DNA of 64,000 nt. Source: Cyrtodaria siliqua (Eukaryota; Mollusca; Bivalvia; Adapedonta; Hiatellidae). The position numbers and the translations under genes are program-made. This document shows positions 34,501-37,381 of this stretch, piece after piece. The stretch covers positions 62,001 to 126,000 of the forward strand of contig JAWPHD010001348.1 in the NCBI GenBank assembly GCA_037043455.1. The letters are read 5' to 3'. The notes below the pieces were generated by a model, which worked only from the letters and a program-made list of their open reading frames with translations, was not told the DNA's origin and made no database searches. How positions within the stretch are numbered: position 1 is the stretch's first letter; each line of letters starts with the position of its first letter.

Positions 34501-35590
34501 TATTTTGATTCAATGTTAAACATGGCTGTCAGTGGCCATCTTTGTTTACATAGAGTTATATAATGAAAACTTGTAGCGACTACTCCTCTGAAACTACTTT
34601 GACGGATTTTCATGAAACTTCACAGGAATGTTGCTCTTGATGTCTAATTGATCCTAGCAAAATTTCAGGTCGGCCGGAAATTCAAGATGGCCACCACGGC
34701 TAAAAATAGATTTTCAAAAAACCAGTTTGTAGCGACTACTTCCTGAAATCAAAATCAATCAGTAGAGCTTCAAGGTCATTGACCTCTTGTTTTTTCTTAT
34801 TTTTATAATTGCCATATTTGTATATATAGTTCCATATGAATAAGGGGTGTCTGTGGCCGAGTGGTTAGTCTCTGAATTGAAATCACTTGCACCTTACGGC
34901 TGTGTGCTCGATCCCTAATGGGTCTAGGAATCTTTATGTGAGGAAGCTATACATCTGGCTTGCGGAATGTCGGTGGTTCTACCCAGGTGCCCACTAGTAG
35001 GGGATGGGCGCCTGGGGTATTCCTCCACCAGTAGAAGCTAGAAAGTCGCCATGTTACCTTAGATGTTGGTGCGACTATAAAATCCAATCAAATCTATATA
35101 TAAACAAAAAACTATGGGTGGGCGTGTTTTAGCAGACTAAAATTCTAGAGTGCAAATATTTTGCATCTATGGGTGGGTGTTCAATTCAATAAGTGCGTGT
35201 GGGTATAATGCGTTTAAATGGAATAGCCCTAATTTCAGGCAGCATTTAATTAACTCCGGTATCATACCAGAGTTAAGGAGTTAATTAAATGCTGCATGAA
35301 ATTAGGGCTAGAAAATGTTATTAAAATGGTTGGTGCTTGATATTCAGATATCATATTTGAATATCAAGCACCAACCATTTTAATAACATTTTCTTTTGAA
35401 ACATTCTGTAGTACTCTTCTTTTACCTGTTCTATATATTTATTCTGCCTTTTATAACGGCTTGTTCCCCGTATTGTTCATTTCAGTTATATCAAGCCCTA
35501 CAAGATAAACTAAATGTTTACATCGGGAAATTACGCAATATAACGGAACAGGTGTGTCATTTAGATGTTCCGCCAATGTACGACACATGA
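1363..35590 (+). CDS. NUP160: Nucleoporin Nup160 gene, 3' 25 exons (partial)
   Basis: Nup160 is a scaffold subunit of the Nup107-160 (Y) complex, which builds the nuclear pore coat and supports mRNA export; the complex also acts at kinetochores in vertebrates. The join is: 1363-1519, 1994-2095, 2307-2411, 3513-3578, 4223-4328, 5786-5951, 6363-6505, 7411-7571, 9823-9956, 10773-10867, 11104-11260, 14183-14338, 15187-15319, 16932-17027, 18483-18674, 21298-21403, 21698-21864, 22902-22971, 23713-23820, 24557-24683, 25774-25896, 29624-29765, 32408-32545, 32910-33014, 35486-35590. Every junction is AG/GT and every phase closes, giving ~1052 residues. The human protein is ~1436, so about 400 residues (the beta-propeller) lie upstream. 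Strongly conserved blocks include GMRLGREV, LTTHNYYDLLYAFHI, PEYSWI, ELLRLYIDYDLLEEAV and VWLPYTSID. The visible part is the alpha-helical domain. Confidence 0.95.
1994..2095 (+). CDS. NUP160: NUP160 exon b (res 53-86)
   Basis: Phase 0 to phase 0, 34 codons, from TTGCAG to GAG|GTTTG. Reads LQVYSQSLDP, a diverged stretch, then LKQDVTIAVETE. This corresponds to the helix pair LQIYTR...LKKEITVAVENE of vertebrate Nup160. Confidence 0.88.
2307..2411 (+). CDS. NUP160: NUP160 exon c (res 87-121)
   Basis: 35 codons, phase 0 to 0, ending GAG|GTATGT. Contains EQWTKFYSCCIQYHE, matching the conserved E.W.KFYACCLQYQE helix of Nup160. Confidence 0.92.
3513..3578 (+). CDS. NUP160: NUP160 exon d (res 122-143)
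   Basis: A short 66-bp exon, phase 0 to 0, in a 1.8-kb gap between exons c and e. Reads VGSKLKGLFADSITGLVGLI then RK. It is called from its splice sites (TTTTACAG and AAG|GTAACC) and phase. The position fits the human ALSHPLALHLN...LLKKG segment, where sequence conservation is low. Confidence 0.8.
3784..4200 (+). repeat. Three ~95-bp tandem units followed by a SINE-like tail
   Basis: The phrase GTGATATCATTGTCT recurs at about 3790, 3888 and 3983. Each unit carries CCGTGGTGTAATGCCA and CAGGGATCGTGTATTG, which look like degenerate tRNA A-box and B-box surroundings. From about 4076 the sequence reads CTTCGGATGAGACTTCAAAC CGAGGTC, which resembles the tail of tRNA-derived SINEs. Probably a SINE whose head was tandemly multiplied; the SINE identity is inferred. 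Confidence 0.5.
4223..4328 (+). CDS. NUP160: NUP160 exon e (res 144-178)
   Basis: Starts after CTACAG in phase 0 and ends with one base before GTAAGA. Reads GCVTYLRPCDNIEELYHSSI and ends SPD with the next exon. Matches the human KGYLSFLIPSSLVDHLY region. Confidence 0.88.
4432..5312 (+). repeat. 34-bp minisatellite, ~25 copies, intron e-f
   Basis: The unit is AACTTGACATGATGATTAGG followed by GTTGGCTTTATTAC, 34 bp. Copies differ mainly at two sites (GATGAT/GGTGAT and AGGGTT/AGGCTT). A single degenerate unit at 5698-5730 (TTGACATGATGATTAGGTTT) and shared flanking words (AACACC..CAAGCTG.AAATG at ~4368 and ~5733) suggest the array grew out of local single-copy intron sequence. No coding role is seen. 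Confidence 0.92.
5786..5951 (+). CDS. NUP160: NUP160 exon f (res 179-233)
   Basis: Two bases complete a Glu codon after TTCAG; the exon ends CAT GA|GTAAGT. Encodes SEMKRDVTLLFEALQSVSMD, then a conserved-length helical stretch ending QLVDNLILNH. An AUG-initiated frame can be drawn from 5773, but it runs through the acceptor. Confidence 0.88.
6363..6505 (+). CDS. NUP160: NUP160 exon g (res 234-281)
   Basis: One base completes the split Asp codon and the exon ends one base into a codon before GTAAGT. Encodes AEEGLAETGSLSYNIRLIHD and then MVLKALDLSPHIEDEQMMEE, aligning with the NPIHAIGLLIREMDYE...E region of human Nup160. Confidence 0.85.
6735..7050 (+). repeat. SINE-like repeat
   Basis: Starts TGGCCACAGTGGAAAGC and contains GGGCTCAAGTCTGAC, reminiscent of tRNA A-box and B-box. 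The 3' part (GTTCCCAGATTTCT... GGTGGCTCAAAATAACCTAA) recurs in diverged form at 16465-16640 and, in part, 29780-29890, so this is an interspersed family. It lies in the intron after exon g. Confidence 0.5.
7108..7325 (+). repeat. SINE (GGATGGCGGGAGG family) copy 1
   Basis: tRNA-like B-box GGGTTCGAATCC at ~7169, then the family core TTCTTACGGATGGCGAAAGG TTCTACCCAGG, and the tail ACGTAAAACACC. The same layout recurs at 16208, 23325 and (minus) 47060, with shorter pieces at 13245, 22617 and (minus) 39849. It is a transcription-competent-looking Pol III-derived SINE family. Confidence 0.72.
7411..7571 (+). CDS. NUP160: NUP160 exon h (res 282-335)
   Basis: Starts after TTTTAG with two bases completing Asp and ends AAG|GTAGGC in phase 0. 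Encodes NTTRQMNLSKLFTGKIGVDV and ETRLHVLRDLYLLQIAAVRL, matching human RMNLTQLYGS..AGYI and TRFLICRDLLILQQLLMRLG. Confidence 0.95.
7857..9556. mobile_element. hAT-type DNA transposon, decayed, 6-bp target duplication
   Basis: The ends are a perfect 16-bp inverted repeat: CAGGGTTCTCCACAGG at 7857-7872 and its complement at 9541-9556. Both ends are flanked by the direct repeat CATACA (7851-7856 and 9557-9562). The minus strand encodes a broken hAT dimerisation domain (next entry). Only ~1.7 kb remains, so most of the transposase is deleted. It sits in the Nup160 intron between exons h and i. Confidence 0.85.
8455..8803 (-). pseudogene. hAT transposase C-terminal dimerisation domain, frameshifted
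   Basis: On the minus strand the frame from 8803 reads MIEWRQVREVTKNDREL... VGLLLPTSTADCERGFSTLK, the conserved hAT C-terminal region (L.P.STA.CERGFS.L.RIKT). The frame then stops at 8573, while a second frame ending at 8455 continues with STLCNRVLNTLLAV... AVEEWHMARPRR. The domain is split by a frameshift around 8585-8610. It resembles the ZNF862/KIAA1586-like hAT group. It cannot encode an active transposase as it stands. Confidence 0.85.
9823..9956 (+). CDS. NUP160: NUP160 exon i (res 336-379)
   Basis: Starts after TTCCAG in phase 0 and ends two bases into a codon before GTAAGT. Encodes VHSIQHDLLPYNANLLKAYL and LVHWASRTLAVSTQANT, matching human FQAQQDLLHRTAPLLLSYYLIKWGSECLA. Confidence 0.93.
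10326..10735 (+). repeat. 24-bp minisatellite, ~17 copies
   Basis: The unit is TGATTGATTWTCCTCTATGA TGCR, 24 bp, with alternation of TATGATG and TTTGATG. It ends about 40 bp before the acceptor of the next exon, close to where a branch point and polypyrimidine tract are expected. Confidence 0.92.
10773..10867 (+). CDS. NUP160: NUP160 exon j (res 380-411)
   Basis: One base completes a Leu codon after TTTCAG; the exon ends one base into a codon at G|GTGGGT. Encodes DSNIRQLSTLDISESPSLMN and YNMASALIHKI, matching human ESNLQHLSVLELTDSGALM. Confidence 0.92.
11104..11260 (+). CDS. NUP160: NUP160 exon k (res 412-463)
   Basis: Two bases complete Asp after TTACAG. The chosen donor GT|GTATCC makes the next exon read LV-WPLSE, as in human LLWPSNP. 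Encodes HSGASLLELFIQGCGGDRAR and TWSAGLLCFVKSLAKLV. The minisatellite begins 15-20 bases after this donor, leaving almost no unique intron 5' end. Confidence 0.9.
11277..13185 (+). repeat. Compound 29/38-bp minisatellite, ~1.9 kb, hairpin-forming units
   Basis: Two related units are interleaved. A: TTGGTTATCTTGTATGGTAG TTATCCCTG/C (~29 bp). B: TTGGTTATCTTGTAGGGTAG TTACCAAGATAGACTG (~38 bp). Unit B contains TATCTTG and CAAGATA as inverted arms, so each B can fold into a small hairpin. Over most of the array the order is A-B; one stretch (about 12010-12150) is a run of A only. It fills most of the intron between exons k and l. Confidence 0.93.
13245..13372 (+). repeat. SINE (GGATGGCGGGAGG family) 3' fragment
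   Basis: Contains ATGGCAGGAGTATATAGTAC TGGTTCTACC, CCACTAAAAATTGACTGTCA and TAGCCTAAAATGCACTGGAA, the 3' half of the SINE family. The tRNA-like head is missing. Confidence 0.6.
13425..13845 (+). repeat. ~420-bp interspersed repeat, plus copy of an inverted pair
   Basis: Runs from CCCCGTGTGGTTCCCG to GTTGGTGCGCCTTAAAACCC. The same sequence, well over 90% identical by eye, lies inverted at 24003-24424. A more diverged 3' part lies at 42448-42655. Reading frames such as FGHGAKNRATADPFGG are shared between copies because the repeat is shared, not because it codes for a host protein. The 3' end resembles a SINE/LINE tail. Internal promoter boxes are not clear. Confidence 0.75.
14183..14338 (+). 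CDS. NUP160: NUP160 exon l (res 464-515)
   Basis: Starts after TTTGTCAG with one base and ends two bases into a codon before GTAAGT. Encodes WPLSETFVFPEFLVSCCQYL and PLQEYVSLSHSWCEYNPASR, matching human LFLECLMGNCQYVQLQDYIQLLHPWC. Confidence 0.94.
14440..14950 (+). mobile_element. LINE 3' end with (TTCG)n tail
   Basis: Frame 14486-14614 reads GEQLPECIPCFAPLTVKHIL LECVDFDPMHQRYY and stops. This is the C-terminal C..C...LTVKHIL.EC zinc-knuckle-like motif of many invertebrate non-LTR retrotransposons. It is followed by an AT-rich 3' UTR ending GTCGACGTGCTGTAAAACAC and a pure (TTCG)n run at about 14868-14938, then (TTCA)n. A 5'-truncated copy of the same 3' UTR lies inverted at 43376-43565. It is a 5'-truncated insertion. 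Confidence 0.75.
15187..15319 (+). CDS. NUP160: NUP160 exon m (res 516-560)
   Basis: One base completes Asp after CTGCAG; ends AAG|GTAATA in phase 0. Encodes EPVKAAQCFNKARDGVANET and TQVRKLEVLYYLK, matching human GQKALECFCQAASEVGKEEFL and RLQYYDKV. Confidence 0.94.
15505..16093. mobile_element. hAT-like element with 5-bp target duplication
   Basis: The ends are CAAGGCTCGACGCTAA and, on the other strand, CAGGGCTCGACGTTAA. The flanks are GCACA on both sides (15500-15504 and 16094-16098). Subterminal words AGGGCAAGT, TTGCCC and GGGCAAGCG repeat inside both ends. The ~590-bp body has no recognisable transposase, so it is non-autonomous. The CAGGGCTCGA-type terminus is typical of hAT elements. 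Confidence 0.8.
16208..16460 (+). repeat. SINE (GGATGGCGGGAGG family) copy
   Basis: tRNA-like head CCGTGGCCGATGGGTT with B-box GGGTTCGAATCC, then GATTCTTACGGATGGCGGGA GG, TTCTATCCAGGG and the tail GATGTAAAACACC. It is near full length. It is followed at 16465-16640 by a diverged copy of the 6735-7050 repeat. Confidence 0.75.
16932..17027 (+). CDS. NUP160: NUP160 exon n (res 561-592)
   Basis: Phase 0 to 0, 32 codons. Reads VIRQFEEFGAPDVVISLART then AVDVADDDDPNL, matching human VLRLLDVIGLPELVIQLATSAITEAGDD. Confidence 0.93.
17104..17940. mobile_element. hAT-like element with GGGCAAGT subterminal repeats
   Basis: The left end is CAGAGCTCCATGAA; the right end on the minus strand is CAGGGCTCCAAGAA. 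The flanks are GCATC (left) and GTATC (right), a 5-bp target duplication with one mismatch. The right subterminal zone has GGGGCAAGT, GGGGCAAGTGAC, AGGGCAAGTGGAC and an inverted CTTGCCCTGGGC. It has no transposase frame. It is homologous at its right end to the element at 957-1106. Confidence 0.72.
18483..18674 (+). CDS. NUP160: NUP160 exon o (res 593-656)
   Basis: Phase 0 to 0, 64 codons, from CCTGCAG to GAG|GTAATT. Encodes LWSKVFKYQLELGHNTEAYN, PSRRKDCLRQLLINLCDRGD and LVDFPYIDLEEE. Very close to human FKHHLDLGHNSQAYEALTQIPDSSRQLDCLRQLV...LVEFPYVNL. Confidence 0.96.
18740..19560 (+). repeat. ~150-bp tandem-array repeat, interrupted by a MITE
   Basis: Units share GTAGCCAC..GCATGAAACTTC, GACTGTCCATGGTGAGAGGATGA and TTTTGGGGTCAATAGGTTC, repeated three to four times with ~150 bp spacing. 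A related array lies at 36935-37375. The array is broken at 19209-19452 by a short inverted-repeat element. Confidence 0.65.
19215..19446. mobile_element. Short MITE with ~50-70 bp inverted arms
   Basis: The left arm ACCAACCATTCTTGAGAATA and later GACTTAAGCCCAAGTA is mirrored by the right arm, which on the minus strand reads GTCAACCATTCTTCAGACAA and GACTTGAGCTCAAGTA. GAATTC flanks both ends (19209-19214 and 19447-19452) and may be the target duplication. It is inserted within the tandem-array repeat. Confidence 0.65.
19625..21250. mobile_element. TIR element carrying a nested MITE
   Basis: The outer ends are TGAGTCGAAACACGCG (left) and, on the minus strand, TGAGCCGCAACACGCG, each followed by AAAACG.CCCTTC. 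The outer body (19625-19940 plus 21117-21250) matches, in opposite orientation, the uninterrupted 427-bp element at 38813-39239. No reading frame is seen, so it is a non-autonomous DNA transposon. Superfamily is not assigned. Confidence 0.8.
19943..21114. mobile_element. Tc1/mariner (pogo-like) MITE nested in the 19625 element
   Basis: The left end is CCGTATTTGTCGGCGTATAG CGCGCA; the right end on the minus strand is CCGTATTCCTCGGCGTATAG CGCGCA. Each is flanked by TA. The TA target and the termini of the kind found in pogo/Tigger-like MITEs suggest this group. The ~1.17-kb interior has no transposase frame. Confidence 0.75.
21298..21403 (+). CDS. NUP160: NUP160 exon p (res 657-691)
   Basis: Starts 47 bp after the nested MITE complex ends, after GTTACAG in phase 0, and ends AAG G|GTAGGT. 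Encodes VESILESRARCMDLTTHNYY and DLLYAFHIFRNNYRK, one of the most conserved Nup160 blocks (human IIESRARAVDLMTHNYYELLYAFHIYRHNYRK). Confidence 0.97.
21698..21864 (+). CDS. NUP160: NUP160 exon q (res 692-747)
   Basis: Two bases complete Ala after CTTCAG; ends GAT|GTTAGT in phase 0. Encodes GSVMYEHGMRLGREVPGRHG, QAQCYLSALNALRLVKPEYS and WIIKPMPVFRHD. Human: GTVMFEYGMRLGREVRTLRGLEKQ.NCYLAALNCLRLIRPEYAWIVQP. Confidence 0.97.
22617..22755 (+). repeat. SINE (GGATGGCGGGAGG family) 3' fragment
   Basis: AAGTGTCAGTTCTTATGGAT GGCCGGAGG, TACTGGTTCTACCCAGGAAT AAGTGGGTGG and GATGTTAAAACAC match the family's 3' two thirds. The head is missing. Confidence 0.65.
22902..22971 (+). CDS. NUP160: NUP160 exon r (res 748-770)
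   Basis: A short 70-bp exon from CAACAG in phase 0 to T|GTGAGT. Reads LASGEGHMRSPKHSLNGEEL then DAK. It corresponds to the low-conservation linker of human Nup160 (GASPKRNHDGEC). SPK..L..GE is the only shared look, so identity rests on phase and position. Confidence 0.82.
23325..23595 (+). repeat. SINE (GGATGGCGGGAGG family), near full length
   Basis: Head GCGCTGCCGTGGCCCTGATT, degenerate B-box GGGTTCAATTCC, then GTGTCGATCCATAGGGATGG CGGGAGG, CTGGTTCTACTCAGG and the tail AAAATGATGTAAAAAAAAAC. The tRNA-derived structure is visible, with substitutions in the promoter boxes. Confidence 0.7.
23713..23820 (+). CDS. NUP160: NUP160 exon s (res 771-806)
   Basis: Two bases complete Ser after TTTCAG; ends one base into a codon at G|GTAGGT. 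Encodes SKFEILELHDIEKEFMLVDA and RLRLLANDDDPALAA, matching human RQIEILELEDLEKECSLARIRLTLAQHDPSAVAV. Confidence 0.95.
24003..24424 (-). repeat. ~420-bp interspersed repeat, minus copy of an inverted pair
   Basis: Reverse complement of the repeat at 13425-13845, with the same landmarks (CGTGTGGTTCTCGGAGGCCC, GGAGGGGTAGGCAGAGGGGT, GCCTGGCATGTTCATGCCTG). There are a few substitutions and one small insertion near the 3' end that repeats the GTTCATGCCTG phrase. Confidence 0.75.
24557..24683 (+). CDS. NUP160: NUP160 exon t (res 807-848)
   Basis: Two bases complete Gly after ATGCAG; ends AG|GTAAAA. Encodes GTPGADEMVGLLVNAGMYDR, AVILCRAFDLQLYPVFDSLS then LR, matching human SSAEEMVTLLVQAGLFDTAISLCQTFKLPLTPVFEGLAFK. 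Confidence 0.95.
24785..25160 (-). repeat. Copy of the CCCCC-hairpin tandem-array family
   Basis: ACCCCGGCTTTGACGTGGGG GTTATA forms a GC-rich hairpin. The following phrases (CCCAAACTTCATATACACAT, TTTATTACAGAATTATGGCC CTTTG) are the reverse complement of the array at 56560-57395. One to two diverged units only. The remaining intron to 25773 holds two partial direct phrases (TTCAGGATTGCCATGTGACC and a near copy) and nothing else I recognise. Confidence 0.55.
25774..25896 (+). CDS. NUP160: NUP160 exon u (res 849-889)
   Basis: One base completes Arg after TTTCAG; ends AG|GTGGGT. Encodes CINLARNSSYHMRGDNDYTS and HAWDWLKTNNLTLTNIAKEN. Human equivalent: KCIKLQFGGEAAQAEAWAWLAANQLSSVITTKE. Confidence 0.93.
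26130..26315 (+). repeat. 31-bp minisatellite, ~6 copies
   Basis: The unit is TTATTGCCAAGAAAACAGAT GTGTTATCGGG, 31 bp, nearly identical between copies. The upstream sequence (25920-26130) has looser copies of GCCA.GGAAA.C.GGTG, so the array seems to have grown from an older degenerate repeat. Because 31 is not a multiple of 3, all three frames are open and translate to the same periodic peptide. Confidence 0.92.
26390..26990 (+). repeat. Unassigned interspersed repeat with three small hairpins
   Basis: Contains GAGTTCTGCTCAACTC (~26803), TGAGCGGTAG / CTACCGCTCA (26835-26844 / 26858-26867) and CAGTCTC / GAGACTG (26872-26878 / 26888-26894). An open frame at 26461-26730 is hydrophobic with no recognised motif. 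It may be an LTR or UTR fragment of a retroelement; I could not find paired ends. Confidence 0.35.
27047..29556 (+). mobile_element. Tandem-array element family 1 (145-bp units, AGGTCA-rich)
   Basis: The head is AGCTCTACTGGCCAAGGGCC AGCAGAGCT (a hairpin), then GTTGTCCGTCCGTCCGTCCG TTAACTTTT. The body is about 16 units of 145 bp, each with GTGTACACTCTAGAGGCC, TTGATGAAACTTTGTCAGAA TGTTTGTC and AACTAGGTCACTAGGTCAAA. The head motif recurs at ~28545-28620, so the array includes an internal restart. The tail is GCCAGTAGAGC, then an AGGCCC..GGGCCT hairpin and CTTGTTTT. AGCTCTACTGGC and GCCAGTAGAGC are inverted. Non-coding; the 68-aa open frames are period artefacts. Confidence 0.85.
29624..29765 (+). 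CDS. NUP160: NUP160 exon v (res 890-937)
   Basis: One base completes Ser after TACCAG; ends AAG|GTGAGC in phase 0. It starts 67 bp after the array element ends. Encodes SADQAWQLLQQYLERYEDNT and MAHGFTLPTWFLNSYK, matching human TDEAWRLLSTYLERYK and LSHGVPLPNWLINSYK. Confidence 0.97.
29968..31535 (+). mobile_element. Tandem-array element family 3
   Basis: The head AGCTTGAATGGCAAGCAGAT TTTATGGGATGGCGAGTTGT CCGTCGTCCGTTAACTTTT is like family 1. The first part has ~155-bp units (CATTTTTCATCCGATCTTTT, CAAACTTTACCAGATTGTTG ATATCAATGAAAGCT). The second part, from ~30800, has other units (GGATGATCAGTACCAAG.CTAGTTG, CGCCGTGTTCCGGTTGAATG). The tail is GCCAGTAGAGCATCCACAGG CCCTCGTTTT. A partial inverted copy lies at 50885-51470. 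It is in the Nup160 intron v-w. Confidence 0.75.
31596..31838 (+). pseudogene. LINE reverse-transcriptase polyprotein C-terminal fragment
   Basis: Reads NSLTPNYLSELIRTRVHDQT, YNLKNHNDISVVHARTCSYR and SFLPSVTRNWNTN. This is the well known C-terminal stretch of invertebrate LINE ORF2 proteins (P.YL..L.P..V....YNLRN......R...Y..SF.PS..R.WN). The fragment is only ~80 codons with no RT core in the flanks, so it is a dead 5'-truncated copy. Confidence 0.8.
32408..32545 (+). CDS. NUP160: NUP160 exon w (res 938-983)
   Basis: Phase 0 to 0, 46 codons. Encodes GLNSAELLRLYIDYDLLEEA and VRLCVEYVDAVVNTFKGQ, matching human DAAELLRLYLNYDLLEEAVDLVSEYVDAVLGKG. AUG at 32387 is upstream of the acceptor and is not a start. 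Confidence 0.97.
32910..33014 (+). CDS. NUP160: NUP160 exon x (res 984-1018)
   Basis: Phase 0 to 0, 35 codons, GATTTCAG to GGG|GTAAGT. Reads GCLQHQPQTVWLPYTSIDLL then MKALQDHRQDIQLGG; VWLPYTSIDLL.AL is the hallmark of the Nup160 C-terminus. Its phase-0 donor could join either of two candidate last exons (35486 or 37382). Confidence 0.96.
33060..34792 (+). mobile_element. Tandem-array element family 2, copy 1 (5' truncated)
   Basis: About five ~320-bp units with ATTCAAGATGGCCGCCACGG, TTGTAGCGACTACTTCTTGA AAACTATAAG, AATGATCAGCATGACATGAT and GACGTTAAACATGGCTGCCA. The tail is ATCAGTAGAGCTTCAAGGTC ATTGACCTCTTGTTTT. The hairpin/CCGTC head seen in the 44304 copy is missing. It lies between the last two Nup160 exons. 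Confidence 0.85.
34843..35093 (+). repeat. tRNA-derived SINE, plus copy
   Basis: Head GTGTCTGTGGCCGAGTGGTT AG has a good Pol III A-box (TGGCCGAGTGG), and GTGCTCGATCCC serves as B-box, like a class II (Leu/Ser) tRNA. The body has AGGAATCTTTATGTGAGGAA GC, GGTGGTTCTACCCAGGTGCC and the tail GTTGGTGCGACTATAAAATC CAATCAAAT. A close inverted copy is at 39251-39514. Confidence 0.85.
35224..35394. repeat. Two abutting near-perfect hairpins
   Basis: Hairpin 1: arms 35224-35257 and 35277-35310, 34 bp with one mismatch, 19-base loop that itself holds GGTATCATACC. Hairpin 2: arms 35310-35346 and 35358-35394, 37 bp and perfect, 11-base loop. They share base 35310. Hairpin 2 ends 91 bases before the last coding exon of Nup160. 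The arms are not related to any other repeat I recognise here. Confidence 0.9.
35486..35590 (+). CDS. NUP160: NUP160 terminal exon y (res 1019-1052) and stop
   Basis: After CATTTCAG in phase 0. Reads LYQALQDKLNVYIGKLRNIT then EQVCHLDVPPMYDT and TGA at 35588-35590. Corresponds to human LDKLEDYQQKVDKATRDLL at the Nup160 C-terminus. The 3' UTR follows; candidate poly(A) signals AATAAA lie at 37557-37562 and 37899-37904. Confidence 0.93.
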   Translation, partial: LYQALQDKLNVYIGKLRNITEQVCHLDVPPMYDT

Positions 35591-36016
35591 TACAAGTCAA
35601 ATGACGCAGATTGTGATGATAGACAAACTTATGCATGAAACGTTGATGGTCTGTGTTGTAAGATAGTGACGTGGCAGTAGCTGAATCATCTCTGTGACCA
35701 CGAGACTATGCTCCAGAGAGGCAGAAGATAACCAGAAGAGGCGATCAAACAAGAAAACGGACGAACACTGTTACTTATATTTTTTACATTGGGTCTTGAT
35801 ATTTTCAGTCATGTAATGGATTGTCAAGTACAGATTGAATCAAACACAAAGATAATTTCCATGGTTGTTATGAAAAGATCATGTGACGTGTTGGACAATT
35901 TCTTGTTTGCAATCATAATGTTGTAATCGTCTCATTTCAAAAGTACTAATGTTGATACCTACTGGCTGTATTAAGTGTGATAATCTACAATTTAAGTATT
36001 TTTTTACAACCTTTAA

Positions 36017-36930
36017 GGAGGTAGGCTGGGAAAGGACGTAGTGGTGAGAATTTTTTTTAATTCATATTTAAAGCTTCTTTTGTATAATTTAGATTCAAAA
36101 TTATCAAAAAAAGGCTAGGTCACCACACTTTTTTTCCCACTAGACGTTATTGAAGACGGCACATATTTCTAACTTCAAAATTTCACTAAAAAGAGGAAAA
36201 ATATAGTCATTGAACATTTTCACAATTGTTTTCATTACATAACGTTTATTGAAAAACAACAAGTAATTTTCGACTGCATATATACATATCTTTCATATCA
36301 TACAAAAACAGTTGTAATCCTCATTCGTCTTTTTACTTTAAAAAGCAAACATATATGGACCGTACCCCACCCACTTTTGTTTTTACCGAAAAATTAATTC
36401 AAGATAAAAAATTATGTTCTAATGATCAACTTTTTTTAAAACTTGTATATGTCAAGGTCCTTTGACATTTCTTTCAAAACAAATAAAAAAATATATAGGT
36501 CACCAGGCTTCTAATGATTTTTTATTAAAAATTCTTTAAATTACACCCATTTTGGAGTTATTTTGACATTTTCAATGTAAAATACTGTACACACAATATT
36601 GACATGGAGATCGAAAATAAAATTAGCTCAGTATCTACTTTTATATATGTATTTCACTACTGAAAAACAAAAATCTGATTTATTCTATAGCAAAAGGATA
36701 ACTTCTACTCAGAGCTACCATACCCTCTATTTTGTTGACAACAAAAAGTGATCACAAATGATGGAAAAAATAAATTTGCTTAAAATTTGGTATGTTACCA
36801 TCTTAAATCCTACATTATATCCATCTACTAGAATGGAAAAAATGAAACAATTTTGTTGTCAAATAAAACTATGATTTAAAAAATAAAATGTTTAGACTTG
36901 AAGATGTCAAAACTTGCCCAGCCAACATCC
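36017..36930. mobile_element. TTAA-flanked non-autonomous element in NUP160 3' flank
   Basis: TTAA at 36013-36016 precedes GGAGGTAGGCTGGGAAAG. The right end on the minus strand reads GGATGTTGGCTGGGCAAG, followed outward by TTAA at 36931-36934. The TTAA target suggests a piggyBac- or Kolobok-type MITE. The 0.9-kb body is A/T-rich and non-coding. If Nup160 uses the distal poly(A) site, this element is in its 3' UTR. Confidence 0.75.
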
Positions 36931-36934
36931 TTAA

Positions 36935-37375
36935 GTCAAAACATTTTGCGTCACCTGCATAGCATGGCAGACACTTAGGGATCACTTTGTTGTCAGCATT
37001 TGTGTCAGACTCGTTTGCTCAATAACTTGATGAATAATGATTTTTAAAGGATTGCGGTCTATAAACTTCATTGTCCTTTGTAAGAGGATGAACCCTATTG
37101 ATTGTCCCTATGATCAGATCTGGTAATAAAAAATCGTTTCTGCCCAATAACTTGCGAACCATTGCACCCAGTCTTCAAATGTTAACTTGATTGTCATTGA
37201 TGAGAGGATGAACCCTATTGATTTATGGGGTTAGTAGGTCAAAAGTCAAGGTCACTGAACAAATAATGAAAAATTAAAATTGTTTTCACCTCAATAACTT
37301 CTATTAAAGGATTGCACCCGCCATGGTCAAACTTTCTTGGTGAGAGGATGATCCTGCTTTTGTGTCTATTATTAT
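36935..37375 (+). repeat. Tandem-array repeat related to 18740-19560
   Basis: About three ~140-bp units with CTTCATTGTCCTTTGTAAGA GGATGAACCCTATTGAT and TCAAAAGTCAAGGTCACTGA. It resembles the 18.7-kb family (GAGAGGATGA, GGGTCAATAGGTTC). It lies immediately before the duplicated exon. Confidence 0.55.
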
Positions 37376-37381
37376 ATACAG

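Noticed and set aside
34843..34925. Possible functional tRNA genes at SINE heads (also 39442-39514 and 50413-50484)
   Set aside because: The A and B boxes are present but the acceptor stems do not pair well, and each is followed by a SINE body. They are tRNA-derived repeats, not tRNA genes.
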